A DNA stretch of 64,000 nucleotides from Medicago truncatula (GCF_003473485.1 NC_053046.1:15076001-15140000), one strand, 5' to 3'; counted from the first letter of the stretch, positions 11,392 through 23,767 are shown. Program-made: numbers and translations. Notes: a model not told the origin generated them from the sequence alone.

Positions 11392-11629
11392 TTATATTAT
11401 ATCGAAAGTATTATTATTCAACATTAAATAAATAAATAAATAAACTGTTGTAACTGGAAAAGTTGAAATTATCAAGACTGTAGGAAACTGATATTAAGAA
11501 TATATGTAGACTTTTTAATGGTAAAAAAAGGTTTGCATTTCATCAGGGATCAAAGGGGCCATACAATCTGGAACACAATTCGAAACATGAAATCAAGATT
11601 TATCTATGGATAATTGGTTCTAAAAATAA

Positions 11630-13186
11630 CTAAAACCTAGATATTAGATGAACCTTTAGAGGGTTCTTCATGACAGTTGTGAATTGAAGCATTTCTGACA
11701 AATCAATCTCATTTCCATCCACAACTTTCCACTCAAAATTCAAAACAAAATTGGCAACAAAGTATTCCAAGTGCAACAATGCTAAACCATAGCCAGGACA
11801 CATTCTCCTCCCTGCTCCAAATGGCATCATCTTTATCTCTTTACTCCCCATTATATCGAAAGTACTATTATTGATAAACCTCTCCGGTTTAAATGCCATA
11901 GGATCATCCCAAGCCGAAAAATCTCTCCCTATCTCCGCCACCAAGAAATTCACAGATGCAAAAGTAGGCACCGAATAACCATTTAAAACAACCTCTTCGG
12001 TCACTCTATGAGGAGCAACATAGTGCAACGGTGGATGACGCCTTAGCCCTTCCAAAATTACAGCTTTAAGATATGGCATTTTTTTCAAATCTTCTTCTCT
12101 AATTTCTTTCTCCTTTTTATCATCTCCAATCACCCCTTTAATCTCTTGTACAAGTTTTTCTTGTATATCTTGGTACTTCACCAAATTCGCCATGATCCAT
12201 TCCAATGCAGTTGAAGTTGTATCTGTTCCCGCATTTAGAAACTCGGAACATAAAGTACAAATTTTACCATCATCAAGTTGGCTCCTTTTATTATCTTCTT
12301 CCAATAACTCCAAATCCAACAATGTATCTACATATGACAAAACAAATTCACCATGTGATTCATTGAGATTGTTCTCTCTATCAGTCCTTAATCTCTCTTC
12401 TTTGATTTTCCTTCGAGCGTTTATATAAGGATTCAACACAGCTTCCTGATCACTTCTCAGCTTCAAAAATTCCTTCCATCGATTCCTATACAGTATCTTT
12501 GTAATAGGTGGCCAAAAATTCAAAACATTGTATCTAGAAAAGTTAAGAAGCATGATGCGTTGACTTTCTTCAATTTCTCTTATTTGATTCACGTCTAGTT
12601 TGTCCCCAAAACACATGAGAGCCAACAAAGAAAACATTCCGTATCGAAAATGATCAACGACAAAAATCCCCTCGGTGTTTCTTTCATGTGAAACATTTTT
12701 CAGACGTTGTAGAAGAATGTCTAACACCCATTTGCGCGCTTGAGCATAGGACTTAACCTGTGAAGGGTGAAGGATTCTTGAAGTGAGGTTGCGTCTTAAG
12801 AGGCGCCAAATGGGACCGTAGAAGCTAAAGAGGATGTCATGTTGATTGCTGCTAATTATCTTCTTTGTGGGAACCGCCTCAGGGCGATCAGCGAATATGG
12901 TGCTATTTTGGATTAATGCTTGATGTGCAAGAAATCTATTGGCAATGTAAATGTCGGTGTTAGAACCCATTTGAAGAGTGAAGATTGAACCATATTTGGC
13001 ATGAAGATCTTGAAGAAGGGTTTTAGGATCTTTAAAGAATTGATTTAACAATGTGAATGTCCCTATGATGGGTAGTTTGGGAGGTCCTGGAGGCAGGTGA
13101 GATTTAGGGAAAATAAGGTTTCTTATGAATTTGAGAATTAGTGAAAGAAGAAGGCACAAAATTGTTATTACTAACCAAGTTTCCAT
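11630..13186 (-). CDS. Cytochrome P450, CYP89A-type
   Basis: Intact single-exon P450 of 518 residues, a normal family length. It is anchored in the ER by an N-terminal hydrophobic helix (about 3-25) followed by the proline hinge PPGPP (32-36). Hallmarks in order: C-helix WRLLR (W127, R131), I-helix AGTDTT (319-324), K-helix EGLR (379-382), PERF (434-437) and the haem-binding PFGAGRRMCPG (455-465) with Cys463 as thiolate ligand. Overall wording fits CYP89A; Arabidopsis CYP89A9 acts on chlorophyll catabolites, but most CYP89A substrates are unknown and this one cannot be assigned. The start was chosen at 13186 (METWLV), as in other CYP89A proteins; an in-frame ATG at 13240 would add 18 residues. 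It is alone on the minus strand among plus-strand genes, with no sign of co-regulation. Confidence 0.92.
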   Translation of the reverse strand: METWLVITILCLLLSLILKFIRNLIFPKSHLPPGPPKLPIIGTFTLLNQFFKDPKTLLQDLHAKYGSIFTLQMGSNTDIYIANRFLAHQALIQNSTIFADRPEAVPTKKIISSNQHDILFSFYGPIWRLLRRNLTSRILHPSQVKSYAQARKWVLDILLQRLKNVSHERNTEGIFVVDHFRYGMFSLLALMCFGDKLDVNQIREIEESQRIMLLNFSRYNVLNFWPPITKILYRNRWKEFLKLRSDQEAVLNPYINARRKIKEERLRTDRENNLNESHGEFVLSYVDTLLDLELLEEDNKRSQLDDGKICTLCSEFLNAGTDTTSTALEWIMANLVKYQDIQEKLVQEIKGVIGDDKKEKEIREEDLKKMPYLKAVILEGLRRHPPLHYVAPHRVTEEVVLNGYSVPTFASVNFLVAEIGRDFSAWDDPMAFKPERFINNSTFDIMGSKEIKMMPFGAGRRMCPGYGLALLHLEYFVANFVLNFEWKVVDGNEIDLSEMLQFTTVMKNPLKVHLISRF

Positions 13187-13292
13187 GAATTGTATAATTT
13201 TACATTGGTAACAAGACATGACTAACAAAAAATATATCACAAATAAAAATATGTAGGGGAAACTGTTTATGTTTTGGGTAATAATTAATGAG

Positions 13293-13302
13293 TATTTATA
13301 TA
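13293..13302 (-). promoter_or_regulatory. Putative TATA box of the CYP89A-type gene
   Basis: TATATAAATA on the minus strand, about 107 bases before the ATG at 13186. A start site some 30 bases downstream would leave a leader of roughly 75 bases, with the alternative ATG at 13240 close to the cap. Confidence 0.45.
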
Positions 13303-13538
13303 TGATTTTGATAGATCAATACTTTGTTTTGGCGTTCTGGTATGTTACATTTTCTTATTGTCATTAAAAACAAATGAATTGTAATCAAGTTGCACATTGA
13401 TAACTGCCAAGAGATTTTAATGTGTAATTTGGTAAAATAAAGAAATCTAATCTTTAATTTTAATAACCTACCGTGATTTGAAAATGTTTAAACTATTACC
13501 AAAAGAATGCATAAAAAGAAAATAAAACTGTTACTAAG

Positions 13539-13671
13539 AATGTGGAAATGACAATAAATTCATGAACAATGAAACTGACTAGTTAAAATTTAACTCCACT
13601 TTAAAAATTTAACTCAATTGTGGTTAAACACATTATAAACTACAAAAGTTAAAGGTTGTCATTTCCACATT
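13539..13671. mobile_element. Small palindromic MITE-like element
   Basis: A 16-base perfect inverted repeat, AATGTGGAAATGACAA at 13539-13554 and its complement at 13656-13671, encloses about 100 AT-rich bases. The target duplication is unclear. It lies upstream of the P450 gene. Confidence 0.5.
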
Positions 13672-14228
13672 TAATTTTTGAATTGATTCAATTTTTTTAC
13701 TCTGCAATAGAATTTTCTCTTCATTTTTATTTTATTTGCATTTTAGTCTCTTCATTTCTTATTATGCTCAAGGCTATTCCTTAAACATCTAAAAAAAAAA
13801 TTCTAGGATACGTGCGAGAGAATGAAATTGGTCGGAAATATCGAAGAAGTCAAGAAAAGCTAAGAAAATATATTAAACGAACAACAAATTTTTCACTAAA
13901 AAATGTATTTGTTAGTTTGGAGAACACTCTAAGAAAAAATTAAAGTTTAATAGAAAAGAAAAAGTCCGGTTAAAAAGATAGTGTTTTTGATTGGTATATC
14001 TTGTAATGAAGAACTATAACCCATTTATAATCTTGGTCTTCCTCTATAATTCGTTATCAAGTTTTAATTGGATACTTTTTCAACATGCATCATCACTTCA
14101 ACAATAAAATAAGTCAAACCTTGAAATTAATGTGTTGGACTATGTTAAGTCTTTTGAGGCCACGCTTCCCACATGCAAATATATTTAAAGCATAGAGATC
14201 TTCTTCCGATCGCTTAATTTATATTTTT

Positions 14229-14575
14229 GGCAAAATTACGCGATTAGTCCTTTAACTTAATTTTAGATAATATTTTCGTCCTTTATCTTTTTTTTGTAAC
14301 GATTTAGTCTTTTATGTTATAAAATAACAACATAGTTATCCTTTTTATGAAAAAAAATAATCAAAAATTCAAAAAAAAAATTCATCAAACTCATAGACAA
14401 ACTCAAATCTTCATCATACTAGTCAAGAAAATCAAATTTCATTGAAAAAATCTCATACAAAAATGATAAAATAGTGTCATTTTATAACATAAAGGACTAA
14501 ATCGTTAAAAAAAAAAGATAAAGGACGAAAGTGTTACCTAAAATTAAGTTAAGGGACTAATTGTGTAATTTTGCC
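14229..14575. mobile_element. Mutator-like MITE, 9-bp target duplication
   Basis: 347 bp with long inverted ends (GGCAAAATTACGCGATTAGT on the left, complementary on the right with a few changes). Flanked by exact TATATTTTT at 14220-14228 and 14576-14584. It lies about 290 bp upstream of transporter gene A. Confidence 0.85.
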
Positions 14576-14865
14576 TATATTTTTTCACATTTTCTCAAGG
14601 TTTTCTATCTTCTTGGAAGAATAATAAAAGTCTTTCTCCCCTCCACTATGTTTTGTAGTTGGTGACAAAAAATATTTAGTGACCCCACACATGTACCTTT
14701 GCAAAATGATTATTATTTTTTTTCACTAACACCTAGCACTTTGTCAAAGGAAAATGAAAATTAAAGGACAATACAATTATTAAACTCAAAGATAAAGAAA
14801 ACACATTATTGTACTGAGAGTTAGAACAAGGAAATTGGAGGAAGAACAGTGTCTGAAGAAGAAAA

Positions 14866-17800
14866 ATGGTGATCGAAGGAGCAAGTGTAACAGCAACAAT
14901 GGTTGCAGTTCAATTCCTAGAAGTGGGTGGTAACACTCTGATCAAAGCAGCCACCAATGATGGAATGAGTATTTTTGTTTTCACTTTTTACTCAAACCTT
15001 TTCGCTCTATGTTTCCTTTTACCATTAACCTTTTTCTACCACAGAAAAAGAGCCCCTCCTTCAATTTCATCATCAATTTTATGTAGAATGTTTCTTCTTA
15101 GTTGCCTCAGGTATGTACAAATCTATCACCAAATTAAATAGCATGGTATATGTTTTTTAGACAGATAAATGTTAGTAATCGGTTGTTATATTAGTATTTT
15201 CTCCTTCATCTGATCCTTTGACTCGATACGAGTCAAAGAAAATATTATTGTATGGATATGAATTTAGTTGTAGAGAAGGGAATTTATGTGGAAAATTTGA
15301 TTGTTTGATTGATCTTGAGCTACCTACCTGTGCAGTACTGCAGTGCAGATTTTAACGAATACTGGAATTGAATGTAGCTCTCCCACACTAGCATCTGCTA
15401 TGCTTGACCTTCTCCCTGCTTTTACCTTCATACTTGCTTTAATTTCAAGGTTTGACTTATTTTATTTATCTTCTATTTACGTGTAATTTACGAGTTGTGA
15501 AATTTTGAAGTTATACCCAAGTCATAGATGTTAGTGGAAGGTCTAACCATATCGGATGTGGCAATTGTATTTGGTAAAGTCTTTCATGTCACTTTGATGA
15601 TAAGGCAAATTCTACTCCATGTGAAAGACATTCAATAAAAGTTAGATGTGTAAATTATTTAACTTCAATTAATAAATATTATTATGTATATGGAAATAAA
15701 AGCATAAATAAATAATGAAAAAAAATACTTTATATATTTTTAGTCCCTGAAAAATTGATGATTTTGCTTTTATACCCCTTTTTGAAAAGGAATTTTTTGT
15801 ATACAAATTTTAAAATATAGCATTTTTTTGTCTAATAGTTTTTCAAATATATGCCATTTGTAGTTCAACTGGAAAATATCAAAGATTGACGAGTAAATAG
15901 TTAATTTCCCCACAGAAATTGTAAGTTTTATCAATTATCCCCTGAAATTAACAACACTTCAATTACCTCCCTGAAATTTCACAACGTTAGTCAATTTACC
16001 CCCTCCGTCAAATTTATCTGTTAGTGAACATGACGTTTTGCAAATACCCCCCTGAAGTTTTGCACTTATGTGCAAAATGCCCCAAAACTTAAAAATTTAT
16101 ATCATTTTTTTCTTAAAAACAAACAATTAATAGTTAAATATTAAAGCTAACTATTAATTTTGGAATTTGGAAAAACTACGACATATATACATCAAAATAG
16201 GGAAAAATGTGTATTTTTAAAGTGACAATAATGGTTATTTCTAATAGATAAATTATTATTTTTAGAGGTTTATAAACAAATTAATAATCAGATTTAAATT
16301 TATATTTTCTCCTTCACCATCTTAGTCTTTTAACTCCTCCAACTCCTTCAACAATTTGCTCAAACCATTTAAACTACACAACCCCCAATATTAATCCACA
16401 AATCATCCCATTATTGTCACTTTAAAAAATACATTTTTTTTTTCCCATTTTGGAGCCTATTTTGATGTATATATGCATGTAGTTTTCCCAAATTCCAAAA
16501 TTAATAGTTAGTTTTAATATTTAACTATTAATTGTTTGTTTTTAAGAAAAAAATAATATAAATTTTTAAGTTTGGGGGCATTTTGCACATAAGTGCAAAA
16601 CTTCGGGGGGATATTTAAAAAACGTCATGCTCACTAACAGAAAAATTTGACGGAGGGGGTAAATTGACTAACGTTGTGAAATTTCAGGAGGGTAATTGAA
16701 GTTTTGTTAATTTCAGGAGGGTAATTGATGAAACTTACAATTTCAGGAGAGAAATTGACTATTTACTCAAGATTGACTTACAAATGATATATTTCTATCA
16801 CTGTTTGGTCAAGTACTAACATAATTAAATTACCCTTCTTTAATCCTTGCAAAAAAATAGAAAAATAATTTGCCATGAACACAATGTAAACTTTCAGGAT
16901 GGAAAATCTAAATCTGAAACACCATAGCAGCCAAGCTAAAATTATTGGCACAGTAGTCTCTATTGCAGGGGCATTAACTGTGACATTATATAAAGGGATA
17001 CCATTGATTAGTGATGCCTTTCAAAATATAGAAATTGGAGCAAGTGGAATTCATCTTTCAGTTAAATCAGACTGGATACTTGGTGCTTTTCTTCTTGCAA
17101 CTGCTAGCTTTTGTCTTTCTGTTTTGTATATTGTCCAGGTAAATAAATCTTTTCGAATATTGCGCAACAAAGGTTTTAAATCGTAGTTGCGGTTGGGAGT
17201 TAGATATAATTATATGTAAACATGGTTGAAGCAGATTTTTGTGTAAATCAGGTATCCACTGCGTGCAACTGCATGGCATACAATGCACTTACCTTGCAGT
17301 AAATTGGGAATTTGTTTAATTTATCTTTTTCCACATATATATACAGACTTGGATTATAAGGGATTATCCTGAAGAGCTAGTGGTAACAAGCATTTGTTGC
17401 AGCATGGTGGTAATTCTATCTGCAATTGTAGCTCTCATTGCAGAGGGAAATTCAAAAGTTTGGATTCTCAGACCTGATAGGGAGTTGGTAGCTGTGTGTT
17501 ATTCGGTAAGTACAAACTTAAGAAAATTAAGAACATGTTAGTGATGTAAAATTTGAACCTGTTAATCTTTAATCCACAATATTTGAACCTAGACCTATAA
17601 AGGCATCACAACTTTAAAAACGGTATTTATGAACTATAATTTAACCAATGTGGAGACTTTGTGGTTGTTTCATTTATAGGCAATTTGTGTGGTATCAATG
17701 AGGAGTGTTGTATACACATGGGCATTCCGTAAGAAAGGACCAATATATGTAGCTATGTTCAACCCATTAGGAATGGTCATTGCACTTGGCATGGGGGTAA

Positions 17801-18052
17801 TATTTTTGGGAGATAGTCTTTATCTTGGAAGGTAAATAAATTCATTTCATTAAAAAACAACCAATTTGTTAGAAATAATTTAAATAATAGCATTTTCATT
17901 TTAAAAGTTGTTTTACTTATTGTTGCAGCATGATTGGAGCTGCTATAATAGCCATTGGATTTTATGCTGTTATGTGGGCACAAGCTCAAGAGGAACACAC
18001 AACATGTGAAAATAAATTTCCCCCTCTGTTGTCAACCAAAATAGATGTCTAG
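14866..18052 (+). CDS. WAT1-related / UMAMIT (EamA) transporter, gene A
   Basis: Six exons: 14866-15110, 15336-15449, 16898-17138, 17347-17505, 17680-17831, 17929-18052 (stop TAG). All borders are GT-AG and the phases match, giving 344 residues. The protein is a ten-helix drug/metabolite-superfamily carrier with two EamA halves, of the nodulin MtN21 type. Family marks include SSPTLASAMLDLLPAFTFIL (end of first half), SSQAKIIGTVVSIAGA, WIIRDYPEELV, KKGPIYVAMFNP and YLGSMIGAAIIAIGFYAV. Known relatives move amino acids or auxin across plasma or vacuolar membranes; the substrate here is unknown. The start ATG follows a short purine-rich leader shared with B-D. Intron 2 (15450-16897) carries an 878-bp MITE. 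First of five same-strand family members. Confidence 0.93.
15891..16768. mobile_element. Mutator-like MITE in intron 2 of gene A
   Basis: 878 bp with long inverted arms (left GAGTAAATAGTTAATTTCCC, right ends GACTATTTACTC). Flanked by exact 9-bp AAGATTGAC at 15882-15890 and 16769-16777. Repeated CCCCTGAAATT-type blocks lie in each arm. Non-coding; intact splice sites suggest it is tolerated. Confidence 0.88.
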
Positions 18053-18526
18053 ACGAATTTGATTTTGTAAGATGGTAGGGTATACTTCACATGTTGTGTG
18101 TCGGCAATAGAAGGCAGTGTAATTTTATTTTTTTATGCATGGTAGTGTAATTTTATTAACAACCAATAAGAAGGGTACATCAATGGATTACTCAATAACA
18201 ACTTTTAATTTAATTTGATAGTAGGACCAATACAATTTAATATTTATAATCGATCTAAAAATATATGCTAGTTTTATAGATGGAGTAATTTAGTAACATG
18301 TACGCTTTTAATTAATCAAAATATCTATCTAGTCTTATTAAAAAGTCAAAACTAAAGGTAGGATTGGATATTATACGTAAATATTTTTGGAGGAAAATTG
18401 TCATATTTGTTTTCCCTTTTTGAAGCTACAATTAGGTGTCATCTACTCTTTATTTACCTTTCATTGAAGTTCGATGAAAGGTAAATAAACATGACAAGTT
18501 TAGGGGAGTGTTAAATGGTATAATCG

Positions 18527-19503
18527 GGTGCCATTTAATTTGGGAAAGGAGAGTTATTTCCCATCATGAGAAAGTTGATCATGTCCATTAGATTAAATGA
18601 GGAACATATTTCTATCATACTCTCTCAACCACTAGATTATTTTTTTATACTATCTTTCACACTCTCACTTTCATGTCCCCACACACCCATACCACCACCA
18701 CTAAATCACAAATTCAACAACCATTTTGACCACCACTGCACCACCACACACCACCATGGTTGTTGCCGGAAAACTTGTTAGCGTACGATTTTTAAAATAG
18801 GAAGACCAAAATATCATTTTCTTTTTAAATAGAAAGACCAAAAATGCATTTAAACCTTACTTTTTAAACATTTTTTTCTTTTCTTTTCTTTTTTATGCTT
18901 CGAGGAACCCATTTGTTTTTTATAAAAATAAAAAAAAAAAACAGAAGAAAAATAATATAATTCAAAATTATATAATACAATCATTTTACTTGGAGAGAAA
19001 CAGATTAATTGGATAAAAAAAACACGATCACAAACAGGTATAGTTTATGCGATGGTGGTTGGAATTTGAACAACAAGATAATTATGCATCCCTCTAAAAT
19101 AAACTATGAACAAAATAATATTGCATCCCTCTAAAAAAATATAATATTGCATCGTAGGTTAATTTAGATTCTTTATAGGAAAATTTGCAGGTACCCTTGA
19201 GTTTTGATTAAAATGATGGTGCCATTTGATTTGGGAAAGGAGAGTTCTTTCCGGCAGCAACCATGGTGGTGTGTGGTGGTGCAGTGGTGGTGTGTGGTGG
19301 TCAAAGTGGTTGTTGAATTTGTGATTTAGTGGTGGTGGTATGGGTGTGTGGGGACATGAAAGAGAGAGTGTGAAAGATAGCATAAAAAAATAATCTAGTG
19401 GTTGAGAGAGTATGATAGGAATATGTTCCTCATTTAATCTAATGGACATGATCAACTTTCCCATGGTGGGAAAGAACTCTCCTTTCCCAAATTAAATGGC
19501 ACC
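18527..19503. mobile_element. Composite palindromic Mutator-like MITE
   Basis: 977 bp starting GGTGCCATTTAATTTGGGAA and ending with its complement, flanked by exact GTATAATCG at 18518-18526 and 19504-19512. The arms are long (about 250-280 bp), with the CCACCACC-rich segment in opposite orientations. The right arm alone (about 19220-19503) is itself bounded by two copies of the terminal repeat, so the element looks like two MITEs joined head to head. Long reading frames in the arms are repeat artefacts. Confidence 0.82.
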
Positions 19504-19739
19504 GTATAATCGACGTGGTAACATTAAAGACCTGTGGATCAAGTCGGTCGGTGCAACATTCTCTCCTATGTTTTGTATGGTACACATATCTGTAACTAAT
19601 TTCTCTTTGTATTTTGATTAAGTGTTATTAGTTAGGGATATAATGTAAATATTTGGTCTGATCGGCTATAAATGAATCCTATTTCATTTATGCCAGTGTC
19701 TTTATTACTACTCTTAATGCTTCTTCGACGTGTAATCCG

Positions 19740-20778
19740 AGATTGATTGATAGACATAATCATCCCTTCTAGGGACATGGGTAAGGGTATATTATGGTTG
19801 TGAGATATCAAGCTAAGAAGAATGTCGTAAACGCCTTCCCCACAGGGGAAAGCTGCCTTCTCCTATAGGGGTAAGGAGAGCAAACAAAATCCGTAAACGC
19901 CTTCCCCACAAGGGAAGCCACCTTATCCTAGAGAGGTAAGGAGAGCATAAGAAGAATTTCGTAAACGCATTCCCCATAGGGGAAACCGCCTTATCCTAGA
20001 GGGGTAAGAAGAGCATAAAAAAGCCGTAAATGCCTTCCCCATAGGGGAAACTGCCTTATCCTAGAGGGTTAAGGAGAGCAAGTCCAACTCGTCAAACGCG
20101 AAAAAAGAAAACTTCTACAATTGCAGCCGTTACAATAAAGGAAAATTGAACAATCAAGAAAACAATATCAAGAGATGCACATAGCAAGGAAACATTTCAC
20201 ATAAATAAAAAAGACAAGATTCCCCTACCAAAGTCATTACAAGCATAAAATTACAGATCCAATGGCAAAGCAAAATTAAATTACGAGAAAAGTGCACGCC
20301 ATCAAGGCTCGTCCCAAGTCGCCGTCTTAAAAAAGTTTGAAAGAATTTCGCCGACTGAGATCAAAATCTAGATACAAACGATCCACATGTGATCTCGCTC
20401 AGAGCCAATACAAACAACTTCACCTTGTCCAAAGACTCGTATTTGGGAGGATGTGGATCACCAACTTCGCCGTGTCTCAAGACTCGTATTTGAGGGCCTG
20501 TGGACCGCCAATATTAAATTAAGGGCTTGCTAACCCTCAATAAAGACTCATCGGCATTTGAGGCACGCCCATGGCTTTAAGAGGCATGAACCGCCTTTCC
20601 TAACTTCTAGAAGCTTCTAAAGCACTCGCCTACTAACTTGGGGCCTAAGCTAATTAGGGCCCAAGAGACGAAAACAAGCCCAAAGAATGCTATAAATACC
20701 ACCATTCGAAGCATTTTCAAGGCATGTCTTAAATAAATATTAACCCTAGTTTTATAGATTATACTCACCGCAAGTACA
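19740..20778 (-). mobile_element. LTR-like block, probable Ty3/gypsy, minus orientation
   Basis: On the minus strand it starts TGTACTTGCGGTGAG at 20778, followed by GGTATTTATAGC (TATA-like), then GGGCTTG, AGAAGCTTCTAG and GCGGTCCACAGGCC. The same order of words occurs on the plus strand at 48.2-48.6 kb, so the two are related LTRs in opposite orientation. It ends in a block of about 66-bp tandem repeats. The 3' border and any internal genes were not identified. Confidence 0.5.
19827..20083 (+). repeat. Tandem repeat, about 66-bp period, four units
   Basis: Units begin GTAAACGCCTTCCCCA at 19827, 19893, 19961 and 20026 and share GGGGAAA-GCC, CTTATCCTAGAG and GGTAAGGAGAGCA. It lies within the LTR-like block, in the position where the related block at 48.9 kb also carries tandem repeats. 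Confidence 0.85.
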
Positions 20779-21459
20779 AACTTTAATAAGTGGAAATTGT
20801 AGTATTAAAGTACTTTTAAATCATCAATCCATGTATACATGATAATGTAAGTTGTTTAGTTATTTTTAATAATTTAAGATTAAAGTTTTGAAATTGTTGT
20901 TGTTTAGAATAAGAGTTGTTTTTTTTCTTTCAAAAAACAAAAAAAAAACTATCAACTGAGAATAAGATTGCTAAATATTAATTAGTTTATTTTAAGATTG
21001 CTCCCTATTGCTTCTCAAAATCAAGTAGTTAATTGATTTCTTCACCAAATACCTATTTCCATAACCATTCTCCACATTAGCATCCAAGATGGATATGGTA
21101 GATATTTACCAATCTTCATCTTGTAAGAGGGTATTAGAGGATGATACTTCACCATCTCCCAATCATTCAGTTGCAGCCAGTGATCAATCTCACTCAACAA
21201 CTTAACTGAAGCTAGTTAGAATTATTTTTATTTAGTTAAGAGTTGGTTATAACCGGTTATTTGCTGAACAAGTCATTTATGGAAAACCTGCACAAATTTA
21301 TGGAACTAAAGTCTGTTGAAGAAAACGGTGGAGAAACTGGAAACAAGGAAGGAGTGATGTAGGTTTTATGGAGAGGCGATTTTAATTTCCTGTATTTAAA
21401 TTTTATTTTACATATATTTATTTGTAAATTTTTAAATGGTTAATTATTTTTAAAAGTGG
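20779..21459. other. Intergenic, no gene seen
   Basis: AT-rich spacer between the LTR-like block and the ORF1-type retroposon. A short open stretch near 21089-21207 (MDMVDIYQSSSCKRVLEDD...) is not recognised and has no support as a gene. Confidence 0.5.
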
Positions 21460-21472
21460 TGTGATATATTGA

Positions 21473-23767
21473 GAAGAGGTTGGTAAGATTAAATCTTGAA
21501 AATGATCGGAGTTCTCTCTTTTCTCTCCAAAACAGTCACATACAGGCGCCGTCGTAGCTCTCCGGCATTCCTCCGGTGATGTCTTATCCAAGTATTTTCG
21601 CATCATTTAAATACCCTTTGTTCTTCTTTTCTCCCGAGCTATCCAAATCTAAGATATGTTCTTCGAAACTCCCCCGTTTTCTGGTGGTTCAACATATGGT
21701 TGTGTTGTTACTTCTTAATCCTTTCGTTCTCTCACTGGTTTCGTTCCTAGCTCCGGTTACAGATATGGGTTCAAACTCGTTTGTTTGTTCTTATGGTTTG
21801 TCCCTGGAAACTTTTAGCTCCGTTGGAGGAGCCGCTTCTAGTTTCCCCCTCCGCTCCGATGAAGTCTTTCGCACAAGCTGTCTTTTCTGCTGGTGAAGCC
21901 CACTTACCCCCTAAAGTCATAATTGGTGACACCGTGAGAGTCAAGATTACCCAATCAGTCTATGAAGTTGAGCTTGAAGCTTGCAAACGACACCTTATTG
22001 GTTATGTTACGATGCAAAAGAATGACCCTCCTCTAACTACGAAATCCCTGAAATCCAAATTGGATTCTCTATGGACTCACCTGCACAATTGGTCTGTAAC
22101 TCCACTTGGTAGGGGTTGTTTTGAATTCTAGTTCGGATTAGTTGAAGACATGAGGAAAGTATGGGCTCAGGGTGTGGTTAATATGAAGCCTGGTTTCCTG
22201 AGGTTCTATTGCTGGTCCAAGGATTTCAATGCTATGAGTCAGACCCAAACTCACGCGCAAATCTGGGTTAGGCTTATTCATCTTCCATAGGAATACTGGC
22301 AGCAACAAACCTTTTAGAGATTGCCTCTGGCTTAGGTACTCCTCTTGTTGTTGAAGAAGTGACTCAAGCACAACTGTTTGAATTATATGCAAGAGTTTTA
22401 GTGGATGTCGATTTATCTAGGAAGATGTTTGATTCGGTCTTGGTGGAGAGGATGGGATGCGCGTTTCCCGTAGCGGTTCAATACTTGAAGCAGCCAGTCT
22501 TGTGCTCCCATTGCAAGATGCTTGGACACTCACTCCAATCGTGCCGGAAACTAAGTTATGTTCAAGTTAATGAGGGGTTTAACAATGTTAGAAGAAAGGG
22601 GAACACTCACATACAGAAGGATCATGTTATTCCAGCGATGCAGAAGCAAGCCAGACTCACCCAGTTGCAACCTATCGTCTCTTGCCCTCAGATTAAGTTG
22701 AACAGTTCTGATGTGAGACACGATGTTGTAATTCCCATTTTGACTCATAATGAATATGTCTCCAATCATCTGAATGTGGATGTTGGTATCCATTCGGAGG
22801 TGGCAGCAGGTCTACAAGTTATGACTGCTACTAAGAATGTAGACGGTGGTCTCCAGGCTTGGGTTACAACCTCAGATGGTGGATGTTGACATCCATTATG
22901 ATGCATTGGTTACTCAGTTGTAACCCAATCAACCAGAATCACCTTTAGCTTTACAAAATTCATTTGATAAGCTCTCTGAGGAGTTTGAAGAAGATAAGGG
23001 GGATGCTACATCTCAAGCTCAAATCACACCTCATTGTGATAACATTAGAGTTAATCAATCCAATGAAGACATTGCAGCTATTGTGCAGTACTGTACAGAA
23101 AATTTGAGACTAGAACTACACAATTCTTTTGCTTCTTTGGATGTTGGGAACTTTGTGGATTTGAGGGAGGCTTTGTTTAATGAATTGGAGAACATGGATG
23201 CTTCATCTGACATGTAGAAGGTTGTCCATGATGCACCTATTGTCACTTCTCTCGAGGATGTTGATTTAGCTCTCATTCCTATGCCGCAACCGGTAACCAC
23301 TAGATTTTCTAGCTTAACAAATGACAAACTCCCTTCAAGCCAAATTATGATTCCTGCTTCCAAATCCCCTTTCTGCTGCAGCCCAGAAAAGTGTGCAGAT
23401 TCTTTGCAAATTTTGGGGGATGAGGTAGAAGAGGACAACACTGAAGCCATTATATCAGACTTTGAGCAGCACTATCCAAGCCTATATGAGAGCACTAATG
23501 CAGAGAAAAAGAAGAAGCATATGAGCAAAGTGAAGCCTGATAGCTTTAACTCAGCTAGAATGAGGACCCGTGCCCAAATGGCTACCATTAAAATTGACTT
23601 GGTAGCTACATAATAGTTGCATTAGAATAGCTAGAAATGTCAATTATTGTGTACAATTTTTCAGGAGTTGAAAATTTTTCTCTTCATAGGTTCTTCACTA
23701 TGTGACTCTGTTGTATTCGTTCAGGCATCTCTTGTCTTTTATATTTTAGTGCTTTGTTCAAAAAAGA
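21473..23767 (+). mobile_element. LINE-derived ORF1-only retroposon with 13-bp target duplication
   Basis: 2295-bp unit ending in a short A-rich tail (CAAAAAAGA) and flanked by an exact 13-bp direct repeat TGTGATATATTGA at 21460-21472 and 23768-23780. The inside carries a decayed ORF1-type gene but no endonuclease or reverse transcriptase. This makes it an internally deleted, non-autonomous non-LTR element mobilised in trans. The GC-richer 5' leader (GGCGCCGTCGTAGCTCTCCGG) resembles plant LINE 5' UTRs. Confidence 0.75.
21781..23614 (+). pseudogene. DUF4283 / zinc-knuckle ORF1 protein of a LINE, decayed
   Basis: Conceptual translation shows the DUF4283 domain (from SFAQAVFSAGE through GDTVRVKI, SLGRG-like TPLGRG and KVWAQGVVNMKPGFLRFYCW) and then a CCHC_4 zinc knuckle, C-SH-C-KMLG-H-SLQS-C, near 22501-22545. 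This pairing is typical of the RNA-binding ORF1 product of plant L1-type LINEs. It is broken by TAG at 22129-22131, TAG at 22288-22290, a frameshift near 22300-22330 and TGA at 22887. A final frame, 23281-23614, ends with an acidic stretch and RMRTRAQM, often seen near the C-terminus of these proteins. It lies wholly inside the 13-bp target duplication. Confidence 0.75.

Noticed and set aside
18566-19464. Open frames in both arms of the palindrome (MRKLIMSIRLNEEH... and its partner)
   Set aside because: They are the same non-coding MITE arm read from each side; histidine/proline-rich content comes from CCACCA repeats.
19827-20083. Regularly spaced repeats that could suggest a CRISPR array
   Set aside because: Units are about 66 bp with nearly the whole unit repeated and no unique spacers; the setting is a plant LTR-like block.
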